Both the position numbers and the translations under genes were made by a program. Source: Marinobacter sp. LQ44 (lineage in GTDB: Bacteria > Pseudomonadota > Gammaproteobacteria > Pseudomonadales > Oleiphilaceae). Taken from it: 64,000 bases of DNA. The stretch's first letter is position 1. The number at the start of each line of letters is the position of its first letter. A model generated the notes under the pieces. That model had not been told where the DNA came from and did no database searches. It saw nothing but the letters and a program-made list of their open reading frames with translations. The stretch spans positions 3,906,001 to 3,970,000 of the forward strand of contig NZ_CP014754.1 in assembly GCF_001447155.2 (NCBI RefSeq), written 5' to 3'. Shown here one piece after another: positions 45,031 through 52,841 of the stretch.

Positions 45031-47091
45031 TCAGGCGTTATTTTCCACGATACGGGCATGGAAAGTCTGTACAAACGTCTCAAATTCCTTGGGTGGCAGT
45101 GGCTTGCTGAAAAAGTACCCCTGGGCCAGTTTACAACCACGCTGGCTCAGATAGTACTCTTGCTCAGCGGTTTCAACCCCTTCGGCCACAACGGTGAGGT
45201 TCAGGCTTTTGCCAAGATCAATGATGGTGTTGGCAATTCGTGTGTCTTCCTCGTTGACCAGCAAGTCCCGAATGAACTGCTTGTCGATTTTCAGGTGCTG
45301 AACCGGCATCTGCTTCAGGTAGGTGAGAGACGAGTATCCGGTGCCAAAATCGTCCACCGCGATGCTGATGCCTGCCCGATGCAGGCGATGCAGCTTGGCC
45401 ACGGCGTCGGTGAGATTGGTCATGAAGCTGGTTTCGGTGACCTCAAGCTCTAGCCGGCCGGCGGGAATGTTGTGGCGTTTCAGGGTGTTCAGGATGTCAT
45501 CGACGATGGATTCCTGGCGAAGCTGAACAGCAGACAGGTTCACGGCAATTCTGAGGGGAGAACCTTCACTGGCCCATCGAGCGGCTTGCCAGCAGGCCTG
45601 GTCCAGTACCCATTGGCCAATCTCGACGATGGCGCCATTGGACTCGGCAACGGGGATGAAGTGATCAGGAGGAATCATGCCTCGCTCGGGATGTTCCCAG
45701 CGCAGCAGTGCTTCGGCACCGATAATGCGTTTGGTCTCGAGGTTGATCTGAGGCTGGTAAACCAGATGGAACTCGTGGTTTGCCAGTGCGTTACTCAGGT
45801 CTTTCTCAAGCTGTTTGCGCTCCCGGATCTCCTGATCAATGCTGGCTACGTAGAACTGGAAATGATTGTGTCCGTTCTGTTTGGCCAGTGCCATGGTCTG
45901 TTCTGCGCTTTGCAGAAGCCGGTCGGCCTGGTCAGCATCGGAGGGGAACAGGGCAATACCCAGGGTAGCCGTCATGGATATGCGATGGTTGCCGGCGTTG
46001 ATCGGGGTGGCGAAGCTGCCCAGAATCTTTTCGGCGGTATCGGCTGCCTGAAATCCATCGCGAAGCCGCTTCTCGACAACGACAAACTGGTCGCTGCCCA
46101 GCCGGGCAACACTGAACCGTTCCGAAGGCAGGTTGGCGGTCAGGCGACTGGCGACCGTCTGCAATATGGTGTCGCCAGTTCGGAAGCCGCACTGTTCGTT
46201 CACGGATTTGAAGTCATCAATGCCGCAAACCATCAATGCCAGTGTGCCATGGGATTCCCTGGCAGACACGATGTCGTGTTGCAGGTCTTCCATGAATGCA
46301 TCGCGGCTGGGCAGCCCGGTCAGAGTGTCATAGCGTGCCAGGCGGTTGACCCGATCTTCGGCTTCCTGATGCCTTTTCTGGCTCTCAGCGATAGAGACCA
46401 GAAGATTATTGGTGGCGTTCACCCATAGCCCAAGCTCGTCTGCCCGATGTCCGTCCGGAACCGCAATCAGCCGGTCGTCGGGCCGTGCCGGGTCGACTTT
46501 GCGAACGGATTGTACAATGCGTAAAAGGGGGCGGGTAAGCACCAGATGGAACACCACGAACAGTACAAGGCCCAGAATCAGTGCCAGTGCAATGCCCGAA
46601 CCAAAGGTGATCAATGCGCGGTTCAGCCAGTTCTCAGCGATAGGGGCAGTGTCGTAGCGCACTTCAAGGTAGCCGTAGATCGTGTCTGGGCTGGTGCCTC
46701 GGTGCAGGCTTTCGCGGTATTCACGAATGCTGCCGAAAATGGGGTCGGTAATTGGGCGGAATGCCCGGTTTTGCAGTGGCCTGAGCCGGCCGCCCAATTG
46801 GTCGCCATCCGGGTGAGAAATGCGAGCCAGGTGAATGGGCTCCAGCGCGAAAAGGCCATCAACCACTTGCTGGGCCAGGGTGTCATCAATACTGAAAGCG
46901 GACTGGGTGGCGGCGTAACGAACCATTGCCATGGTCTGGTTGGCCTGGCGTTCCAGTTCCATGGATACCCGCCTGGCGTCGAGAGCAACCTGAACGGTGC
47001 TGACCAGGATGCCTGTCAACAGGGCGACAATCAGCACCCAGCGCAGGATTCGGTATCCCAGGTGATTTTCAACTTTGAAGGCAGTTTGCAT
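45031..47091 (-). CDS. Membrane GGDEF-EAL protein; EAL phosphodiesterase with degenerate GGDEF
   Basis: A 686-residue protein: membrane helix (about 14-36), periplasmic sensor region (about 37-155), second helix (about 163-187), HAMP (about 188-240), GGDEF domain (about 250-415) and EAL domain (about 425-675). The cyclase motif reads LGSDQF where GGDEF is required, so cyclic di-GMP synthesis is unlikely. The EAL domain keeps AEALLRW (near 460), NLSAVQL, ELEVTE, DDFGTGYSSL, KIDKQF and AEGVET, so cyclic di-GMP hydrolysis is expected. It is the first gene of an EAL-lemA-M48 cluster, linking second-messenger turnover to envelope proteolysis, at least by position. Confidence 0.93.
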   Translation of the reverse strand: MQTAFKVENHLGYRILRWVLIVALLTGILVSTVQVALDARRVSMELERQANQTMAMVRYAATQSAFSIDDTLAQQVVDGLFALEPIHLARISHPDGDQLGGRLRPLQNRAFRPITDPIFGSIREYRESLHRGTSPDTIYGYLEVRYDTAPIAENWLNRALITFGSGIALALILGLVLFVVFHLVLTRPLLRIVQSVRKVDPARPDDRLIAVPDGHRADELGLWVNATNNLLVSIAESQKRHQEAEDRVNRLARYDTLTGLPSRDAFMEDLQHDIVSARESHGTLALMVCGIDDFKSVNEQCGFRTGDTILQTVASRLTANLPSERFSVARLGSDQFVVVEKRLRDGFQAADTAEKILGSFATPINAGNHRISMTATLGIALFPSDADQADRLLQSAEQTMALAKQNGHNHFQFYVASIDQEIRERKQLEKDLSNALANHEFHLVYQPQINLETKRIIGAEALLRWEHPERGMIPPDHFIPVAESNGAIVEIGQWVLDQACWQAARWASEGSPLRIAVNLSAVQLRQESIVDDILNTLKRHNIPAGRLELEVTETSFMTNLTDAVAKLHRLHRAGISIAVDDFGTGYSSLTYLKQMPVQHLKIDKQFIRDLLVNEEDTRIANTIIDLGKSLNLTVVAEGVETAEQEYYLSQRGCKLAQGYFFSKPLPPKEFETFVQTFHARIVENNA

Positions 47092-47267
47092 TCCGAGTCT
47101 TGTGGCTCATCTGTCCGGATTGTTCTTGAGTGCCGGCGCCGGGGTCAGGCCTGCCGTTTACGACAGTATGGTTCAGATTTTTTGCAACTGCATGGAGTAT
47201 GGCCGATTTTTTCAAATAATCATGGGTGGGCGTGTATCGATTTGTTGCGGTTTTGTCGCATCTGGAT

Positions 47268-47300
47268 ACAGAAACGCCCGCCAGGCTGACCTGGCGGGCG
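47268..47300 (-). terminator. Terminator of sodB
   Basis: A perfect 11-bp GC stem (CGCCCGCCAGG / CCTGGCGGGCG, loop CTGA, 47,275-47,300) lies 47 bases past the sodB stop in its sense; on that strand it is followed by TTTCTGT, a weak T run. Confidence 0.75.
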
Positions 47301-47346
47301 TTCAGGCGGAAGCGGCCGGGCAGCTTCCGATGGCACTACTCTGTGA

Positions 47347-47925
47347 TCAGGCCAGATTTTCGTTAACGAAATTCCAGTTGACCAGGTTCCAGAAGCCTTC
47401 GAGGTAGTTCGGGCGGCTGTTCCGGTAGTCGATGTAGTAGGCGTGTTCCCAGACGTCAACGGTCAGTACCGGCTTGTCAGCGCCGGTCAGCGGAGTTTCC
47501 GCATTGCTGGTATTGACGATGGCTACGCTGCCGTCGGCCTTCTTCACCAGCCAGGTCCAGCCTGAGCCGAAGTTGTTGGCGGCTTTGTCGTTGAATTCTT
47601 TCTTGAACTCTTCGAAAGAACCAAATGCCTTCTCGATCGCCTCTTTGGCAGCGCCAGTGGGCTCGCCACCGCCGTTCGGGCTCAGGCAGTTCCAGAAGAA
47701 GGTGTGGTTCCATACCTGCGCAGCGTTGTTAAACAGTGGGCCGCTCGCGCTCTTGATAATGTCTTCCAGGGATTTGCTGGCATTATCGGTGCCGTCGATC
47801 AGGCCATTCAGCTTGGTGACGTAGGTCTGGTGATGCTTGCCGTAATGGTATTCCAGGGTTTCCTGGGACATGTGCGGTTCCAGTGCGTTTTTTTCGTAAG
47901 GCAGTGCGGGAAGTTCAAATGCCAT
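47347..47925 (-). CDS. sodB: Superoxide dismutase, iron type
   Basis: A 192-residue cytoplasmic enzyme starting MAFELPALPYEKNALEPHMS. Metal ligands are visible in LEYHYGKHHQTYV (His 27), NHTFFWNCL (His 74), and VDVWEHAYYIDYRN (Asp and His). AAQVWNHTFFW and the FGSGWTWLV region favour the iron form over manganese. It converts superoxide to hydrogen peroxide and oxygen. AGGGAGAACGACCTC precedes the ATG. It stands alone with its own terminator. Confidence 0.97.
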   Translation of the reverse strand: MAFELPALPYEKNALEPHMSQETLEYHYGKHHQTYVTKLNGLIDGTDNASKSLEDIIKSASGPLFNNAAQVWNHTFFWNCLSPNGGGEPTGAAKEAIEKAFGSFEEFKKEFNDKAANNFGSGWTWLVKKADGSVAIVNTSNAETPLTGADKPVLTVDVWEHAYYIDYRNSRPNYLEGFWNLVNWNFVNENLA

Positions 47926-47999
47926 GAGGTCGTTCTCCCTGTCTCTCTGTTTATGTTGAATGTGTACGTCACAGCAATATAAGGGCGATTTGAGCTAAA

Positions 48000-49118
48000 T
48001 CAACCCCTTGGTGTAAGAGTACTTGTAAACTCGGGGCTGCCGGGCAGGAACTGTGCGCAGTTCCGGACCCGCCAAACCAGCTCTTCATAGCTGTCGGCCA
48101 GAATATTTACATGCCCCAGCTTGCGCCCCGGGCGCTCACCTTTATTGTAGAGGTGAACATGAGCGTAGGGCAGTTCCAGTATGCGTTCAATGTCTCCATG
48201 CTCGCCGATGATGTTTATCATGCAGCTAAGCCCCCGGGCTTCCACATTACCCAGGGCATGGCCGCTGACAGCGCGAATGTGGTTTTCAAACTGACTGGTC
48301 ATGGCGCCTTCGATGGTCCAGTGCCCGGAGTTGTGCACTCGCGGCGCCATTTCGTTGGCGACCAGCCCGTCATTGGTTTCAAAAAGCTCGAGGGTTAATA
48401 CGCCCACGTAGTTCAATTCGTTCAGCAGAGATTTGATGTATTTCTCTGCGTCTTGCTGAATGTGTGCCTGAAGGGCAGGCGCGGGAGCAATGGAATAACG
48501 AAGGATGCCTTCGTGGTGGGTGTTCTCGGCGATGGGGTAGAAGGCCAGGTCGCCGTCCTCGGCGCGCACGGCAATAATCGATACTTCACGTTTGAAGTTG
48601 ACGAACTTTTCGACGATCACCCGTGGGTGCCCGATGCTGCTCCAGGCGGCTTGTGCTTCTTCCGGTGTTTTCAGGACGGCCTGGCCTTTGCCGTCGTAGC
48701 CTTCGGTGATGGACTTGGCAATCACCGGGCAGCCGAGTTCTTCGGCAGCGGCTTTGAGTGACTCGGCGCTGTCTGCAATTTGCCATTGGGGTGTGGGGAT
48801 GCCCAGGCGGCCGAACAGGGTCTTTTCGGCTTCGCGGTTCTGGCAAACTTCCAGGGCTCTGGGGCAGGGATGCACGGGTTTGTGTTTGGCGAGTTCTTCT
48901 GCCACGGTGACGGGCAGGTGTTCGAATTCGTAGGTAACGCGGTCCACCCGGGAGATGAAGTCGTCCAGGTATTGGCCGTCACGGTCGATGATCACTTCGC
49001 CAAGGCCGGCGCTGGGGCTGCCGGACATGTCATAGAGCACGAAGTCTTTGGCCAGGGGGTAGCCTGCGAGGGCTAGCATGCGGCCTAGCTGGCCGGCGCC
49101 AAGTACACCAATTCTCAT
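48000..49118 (-). CDS. purK: 5-(carboxyamino)imidazole ribonucleotide synthase
   Basis: A 372-residue ATP-grasp enzyme. The start MRIGVLGAGQLGRMLALAGYPL is diagnostic for PurK; further motifs are KSITEGYDGKGQAVLK and NEMAPRVHNSGHWTIEGAMTSQFENHIRA. It carboxylates AIR to N5-CAIR with ATP and bicarbonate in purine synthesis, and its product is the substrate of PurE, encoded 174 bases upstream in sense. A long inverted repeat sits in that gap. Confidence 0.98.
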   Translation of the reverse strand: MRIGVLGAGQLGRMLALAGYPLAKDFVLYDMSGSPSAGLGEVIIDRDGQYLDDFISRVDRVTYEFEHLPVTVAEELAKHKPVHPCPRALEVCQNREAEKTLFGRLGIPTPQWQIADSAESLKAAAEELGCPVIAKSITEGYDGKGQAVLKTPEEAQAAWSSIGHPRVIVEKFVNFKREVSIIAVRAEDGDLAFYPIAENTHHEGILRYSIAPAPALQAHIQQDAEKYIKSLLNELNYVGVLTLELFETNDGLVANEMAPRVHNSGHWTIEGAMTSQFENHIRAVSGHALGNVEARGLSCMINIIGEHGDIERILELPYAHVHLYNKGERPGRKLGHVNILADSYEELVWRVRNCAQFLPGSPEFTSTLTPRG

Positions 49119-49161
49119 GTAATTTCTCCTGCCACTGTTTCGGCTCTGACATTGGTGGTGT

Positions 49162-49271
49162 GAGCAGTTCGGGGAAGGCTTTCCAAAACACGCTCAAGCC
49201 CATCCATGGGGCGCTTGGGCTTCGCCATCCATGGCTCCGCACAGTTTTGGAAAGCCTTCCCCGAACTGCTC
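49162..49271. repeat. Perfect 28-bp inverted repeat flanking a 54-base core, between purE and purK
   Basis: The left arm (49,162-49,189) begins GAGCAGTTCGGGGAAGG; the right arm (49,244-49,271) is its exact reverse complement. The 54-base core contains two near copies of CGCC/CCCATCCATGG and GCTTGGGC. An uninterrupted 28-bp stem is longer than a terminator needs and has no T run. It could be a small non-autonomous mobile repeat, an RNA-processing stem in the purE-purK mRNA, or both. Confidence 0.93.
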
Positions 49272-49292
49272 ATCCAGCCTTTGGAGTTGGCT

Positions 49293-49784
49293 TCACTGAT
49301 CTCTGGGATCAGGGTTATCCAGAATTGTTTGTGTCTGTTTCGCTCTGAACTCGTCAACAGCCTTGCGGACGCCATCATCAGACGTGCCGATAATCTGTGC
49401 TGCCAGCAGACCAGCGTTGGTTGCCCCGGCTTTGCCGATAGCCAGGGTGCCAACGGCGATGCCGCCGGGCATCTGTACGATAGACAGCAGTGAATCCAGG
49501 CCGTTCAGGGCCTTTGATTGTACCGGAACGCCCAGTACTGGCAGAGAGGTCTGGGAGGCAACCATGCCGGGCAGGTGCGCGGCACCGCCGGCGCCTGCAA
49601 TGATGACTTTCAGGCCGCGGTCGGCTGCGGTTTTGGCGTAGTCAAAGAGCAGGTCGGGGGTGCGGTGGGCGGAGACCACCCGGGTTTCGTAGGCGACGCC
49701 GAGTTTCTCGAGCATGTCGGCGGCGTGTTCCATGGTGGGCCAGTCGGATTTCGAGCCCATGATGAGTCCTACAAGCGGCTGCAT
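49293..49784 (-). CDS. purE: N5-carboxyaminoimidazole ribonucleotide mutase
   Basis: From ATG 49784 ([25 protein letters not shown] about eight bases upstream) the protein is 163 residues, normal for class I Pur[35 protein letters not shown] and [25 protein letters not shown] are family signatures. It shifts the carboxylate of N5-CAIR to give CAIR. An upstream in-frame ATG at 49820 would add 12 unconserved residues. It is first of the purE-purK pair. Confidence 0.97.
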   Translation of the reverse strand: MQPLVGLIMGSKSDWPTMEHAADMLEKLGVAYETRVVSAHRTPDLLFDYAKTAADRGLKVIIAGAGGAAHLPGMVASQTSLPVLGVPVQSKALNGLDSLLSIVQMPGGIAVGTLAIGKAGATNAGLLAAQIIGTSDDGVRKAVDEFRAKQTQTILDNPDPRDQ

Positions 49785-49957
49785 ATGCAACTGTCCTGTG
49801 ATAATTGGAAAGCCGGCCATTGTATGTTTTGCCTACCTACCATGCAACACAGGGTGGGCGTGGTTCCGGTAATCTTTAAAAGGCTTCATTTTAACGGATT
49901 GTTAAGTGCGGGTATTATCGTGGCTGACATTTTGACCATCCCGATTCAGGAGTAGTA

Positions 49958-50914
49958 ATGGAACCCATTCGCCCGGACGATGACGAGCTGAGAGCTGAGC
50001 CCCCTATTGGTGGCGCCGAGCCCAGAAAACCTGATGGGCAAAAGAGGAAATCGGCCAGTAAACGGCAGAAGCCCCCAAAGCCGCCGAAACCGGAGAAGAC
50101 GTCTGGCGGTGGCGGCCCGGGAGGTGGGTTGTTGATGTGGCTTTTGTTGGTGGTCGTGGCCGCAGGCGCGGGTGCCGGCTGGTATGTTCAGAATGAGCGT
50201 ATTGAAGCCCTGGAGGGGCAGCTGGAAGAGGCCGATTACTGGGCTCGGCAGAGTAAGCTGGCGCTGGCCCGTTTTGAGGGTGAATTATCGGAAACCGGGG
50301 AGTCGCTGCAGGAGCGGGGAGCTTCCCTGGAGGAGAAGATTGCAGCTAATGACAAGCGCCTGGATTCAGCAGACAGTGAAATCCGTAAGCTCTGGGTGGT
50401 TGCCAACGAACGCAATAAGAAGCGTCTCGATGAGCATCAGCAAAGGTTGGCGGAGGTTGATGATCAGCTTGCCCAGGCAAACAAGTTGGTGGCTGATCTG
50501 ACCGCATCGTTGGAGCAGGCGCGCAACGGTTTGTCAGCAGATGTGGCGCAGGTGCGGCAGCGACTTGACGATTCCGTTGCTTCGCTGGAGCGGGCCAACC
50601 AGGAGGCGACGCAGCAGTTGACGCGGCTGAGCCAACAGATCGGGGATGTGGATCAGGTTGTTGAGAGCCGGATAAGGCGGTTTGAGCAGGAACAGAAGCT
50701 GGGGATCAGTGGCATGGAGGGCCAGATTGCCGTGCTGGAGCAGAAGATGGACGCCATGGCGGGCGACGGCGAGGTCCGGGCTTTGAGGAATCAGCTGTCT
50801 GAGCTCAAGAAAACCGTTGATGCGGTGGATGCGTCGCGGTCTCAGCTTACTTCCCGGCTGGTCAGGCTGTCGGAGGAGGTAAACCAGCTTCGCTCGCAGG
50901 TTTCCGGAAACTAG
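49958..50914 (+). CDS. Single-pass membrane protein with long coiled coil, unknown function
   Basis: A 318-residue protein in three parts. Residues 1-50 are a charged, Lys/Pro-rich cytoplasmic tail (KRKSASKRQKPPKPPKPEK) with a glycine stretch; residues about 57-77 form one membrane helix (LLMWLLLVVVAAGAGAGWYV); and residues about 80-315 are almost continuous coiled coil rich in Glu, Gln, Leu and Arg. A BLAST-type hit would probably be to conserved hypothetical proteins in Marinobacter relatives. Architecture suggests a periplasmic tethering or scaffold role; no enzyme motif is present. It is separate from the lipoprotein gene downstream by 148 bases. Confidence 0.8.
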   Translation: MEPIRPDDDELRAEPPIGGAEPRKPDGQKRKSASKRQKPPKPPKPEKTSGGGGPGGGLLMWLLLVVVAAGAGAGWYVQNERIEALEGQLEEADYWARQSKLALARFEGELSETGESLQERGASLEEKIAANDKRLDSADSEIRKLWVVANERNKKRLDEHQQRLAEVDDQLAQANKLVADLTASLEQARNGLSADVAQVRQRLDDSVASLERANQEATQQLTRLSQQIGDVDQVVESRIRRFEQEQKLGISGMEGQIAVLEQKMDAMAGDGEVRALRNQLSELKKTVDAVDASRSQLTSRLVRLSEEVNQLRSQVSGN

Positions 50915-51062
50915 ACCCTCTTGTTCCTGCGAAGGCTTGGCTTCCAGGGTGCTTTGGGGGTGAATGTAACGATTTGTATTCATCCCTTGCGGTAGCTCTC
51001 ATTTCTATTGAGTGGCAGTTGATATCATCGGCTAACTCGATAGGGATGAAGAGTGCATAACA

Positions 51063-51920
51063 ATGAAAAAACGAGTGCCTTACCTTCGGAACGCTATCGC
51101 CCTGTTGTGTGTGGTGGCGCTCTCCGGTTGTACCATCTATCAATCTATTGGCAAGAGCGTGGGAGCTTTCCTGCATCCTGTGTCGGGGCATGACTTTGTC
51201 CATATCGACACCGATGCCTGGGACCAGAGCAATGCCGTGTTGTACTTTTATCGCACCCACTCCCAATGGGCGGCGGATGAGATCGAGTCTCCCAGCGTCT
51301 ACATTGACGACAAGCACTACTTCAATATACGCAACAACAGCTACACCTGGCTTGAAGTGAAACCCGGTGATCGGCACATCGCCATGCGGCGGCCACTGCT
51401 GGGGCTTGAAGGGCTGAATTCGTTCAGCTTGAGCCTGATTGCCGATGCCACACTGCGGGTTGAGCCCGGCAAGATCTATTACCTGCGTTACAACGAGCTG
51501 ACCGAGCCGGAGCGGCGCCATCCGGATCTGGACCCGGATCATCCTCTGGCCAGTGGCGATCTGCAGCTGGTGACCCGTGACTACGCCATGCAGTCTGGTC
51601 AGATTGTTTCGACTCTGTTCCTCAACAGCGATCTGCTGGCGCCGAATCATGCTGGTGCTTCCATTGTTGAGGTCAATGAAGACATGGATTACAAGAAGCG
51701 AAAGGCGGCGTTGGAGGAAGAGCGGGAGCTTGAGATTGAGCAGCTGAAACAACAGGGTAAGTATGAGTCTGCCTCCTGGTACTGGCCGTTCGGTGGTGGC
51801 CCCACAGAGCCCCTTGAGGCGGATCAGAAGCTGGAGGCGCTGGAGCGGGATTACGCAAAGCTGGAATTGGAACGTAAGCAGCGGCGTGAAGAGGAATCCG
51901 GCGGCTGGTGGATTTTCTGA
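51063..51920 (+). CDS. Lipoprotein with DUF2846-like domain
   Basis: A 285-residue protein with a lipoprotein signal (IALLCVVALSGCTIYQS, lipidated Cys about residue 23). Residues about 55-165 look like a DUF2846 domain (NAVLYFYRTHSQWAADEIESPSVYIDDKHYFNIRNNSYTWLEVKPGDRHI ... LRVEPGKIYYLRY). A C-terminal charged coiled coil (about 215-280; KKRKAALEEERELEIEQLKQQ) follows. Its function is unknown; members are envelope proteins often seen near secretion or stress genes. A small ORF starts 49 bases downstream and may share its transcript. Confidence 0.83.
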   Translation: MKKRVPYLRNAIALLCVVALSGCTIYQSIGKSVGAFLHPVSGHDFVHIDTDAWDQSNAVLYFYRTHSQWAADEIESPSVYIDDKHYFNIRNNSYTWLEVKPGDRHIAMRRPLLGLEGLNSFSLSLIADATLRVEPGKIYYLRYNELTEPERRHPDLDPDHPLASGDLQLVTRDYAMQSGQIVSTLFLNSDLLAPNHAGASIVEVNEDMDYKKRKAALEEERELEIEQLKQQGKYESASWYWPFGGGPTEPLEADQKLEALERDYAKLELERKQRREEESGGWWIF

Positions 51921-51969
51921 GCGAGGGTTGTCTACACTGGAGTTGGTTGACTGCGGTGAGATAAAAACA

Positions 51970-52227
51970 ATGTCGCTCAAAGATAATCTGGTAGTTCGAT
52001 TCGAGAAAGTGGCGGGGCGCCTGGTGCCCTATCTGGAAGAGTCCTGGCGGGATGTCATGGTTAAGCTGGATGATCTCAACCGTTCGCTGGCCAGTCAGGC
52101 GATTCCGAATGAACGGCGAGACAAAGTCAGTGAGTTGGCGTTGCGTCAGAAGGGCGAGCAGGCGGGCCAGAAAACCGGGGAGGTGCGCGACTTTCCTGGC
52201 GGGCGCAAACGGCACACAAGCTCCTGA
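51970..52227 (+). CDS. Small hypothetical protein, 85 residues
   Basis: The ATG at 51970 begins MSLKDNLVVRFEKVAGRLVPYLEESWRDVM, an 85-residue soluble protein, helical in its first two-thirds, with a polar tail rich in Gly, Arg and Lys. An in-frame extension upstream overlaps the lipoprotein gene and lacks sense. It lies 49 bases after that gene and before the tRNA cluster. I do not recognise a family; codon use is consistent with coding. Confidence 0.6.
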   Translation: MSLKDNLVVRFEKVAGRLVPYLEESWRDVMVKLDDLNRSLASQAIPNERRDKVSELALRQKGEQAGQKTGEVRDFPGGRKRHTSS

Positions 52228-52417
52228 TTTTGATTAATAAATGCTCAGGTAATGCCGGGTCAGAAAAAATTCATGAATTTTCCGGAAAACATTTGACACG
52301 GTGAGTGAAATGCTTAAAATGCGCGTCTCACTTGGTTGATGCAGCAAGGCTGAATCAACAAGCGCCAAGCGCAACAAGTGACCGCTTTGAGCCTGAAGAA
52401 CAGTAAGGCCACGAAGT

Positions 52418-52493
52418 GGGTGGTTAGCTCAGCTGGGAGAGCATCGCCCTTACAAGGCGAGGGTCGCAGGTTCGATCCCTGCACCACCCACCA
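52418..52493 (+). tRNA. tRNA-Val(TAC), copy 1
   Basis: A 76-base cloverleaf with encoded CCA. The acceptor GGGTGGT pairs ACCACCC. The anticodon stem TCGCC/GGCGA encloses CTTACAA, giving TAC. Identical in sequence to the copy at 52,631. Confidence 0.98.
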
Positions 52494-52543
52494 TTTTCAA
52501 GCGGTTTCAGGTTCGGCGTTTATTTACAGCGTTGAATCGATGC

Positions 52544-52620
52544 GGAGCGGTAGTTCAGTTGGTTAGAATACCGGCCTGTCACGCCGGGGGTCGCGGGTTC
52601 GAGTCCCGTCCGCTCCGCCA
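52544..52620 (+). tRNA. tRNA-Asp(GTC)
   Basis: A 77-base cloverleaf with encoded CCA. The acceptor GGAGCGG pairs CCGCTCC. The anticodon loop CTGTCAC gives GTC for aspartate codons. It lies between two tRNA-Val copies. Confidence 0.98.
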
Positions 52621-52630
52621 ACTTTTTCCC

Positions 52631-52706
52631 GGGTGGTTAGCTCAGCTGGGAGAGCATCGCCCTTACAAGGCGAGGGTCGCAGGTTCGATCCCTGCACCAC
52701 CCACCA
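52631..52706 (+). tRNA. tRNA-Val(TAC), copy 2
   Basis: A 76-base cloverleaf identical to the gene at 52,418-52,493, 10 bases after tRNA-Asp. The Val-Asp-Val run probably comes from one transcript. Confidence 0.98.
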
Positions 52707-52719
52707 GATGTGAAGAAAA

Positions 52720-52747
52720 GCAGATCCAAGCGGATCTGTTTTTTTTC
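52720..52747 (+). terminator. Terminator of the tRNA Val-Asp-Val operon
   Basis: CAGATCC-AAGC-GGATCTG followed by eight T residues, 13 bases after the last tRNA. Confidence 0.92.
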
Positions 52748-52780
52748 GCCTGAAGGAAAGTCTGATCGTTTCCCTGATAC

Positions 52781-52810
52781 AAAAAACCGGGAGCTCAATG
52801 CCCCCGGTTT
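52781..52810 (-). terminator. Terminator of the long FabG-like gene
   Basis: On the minus strand AAACCGGGGG ... CCCGGTTTTTT forms a stem followed by six T residues, about 30 bases after the stop of the 468-residue reductase gene. Confidence 0.88.
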
Positions 52811-52841
52811 CTCGTCGTTCAGGCTTTTGCAAGGCCCGGCA

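Noticed and set aside
49162..49271. The long inverted repeat as a simple terminator of purE
   Set aside because: No T run follows either arm and the stem is far longer than terminators require.
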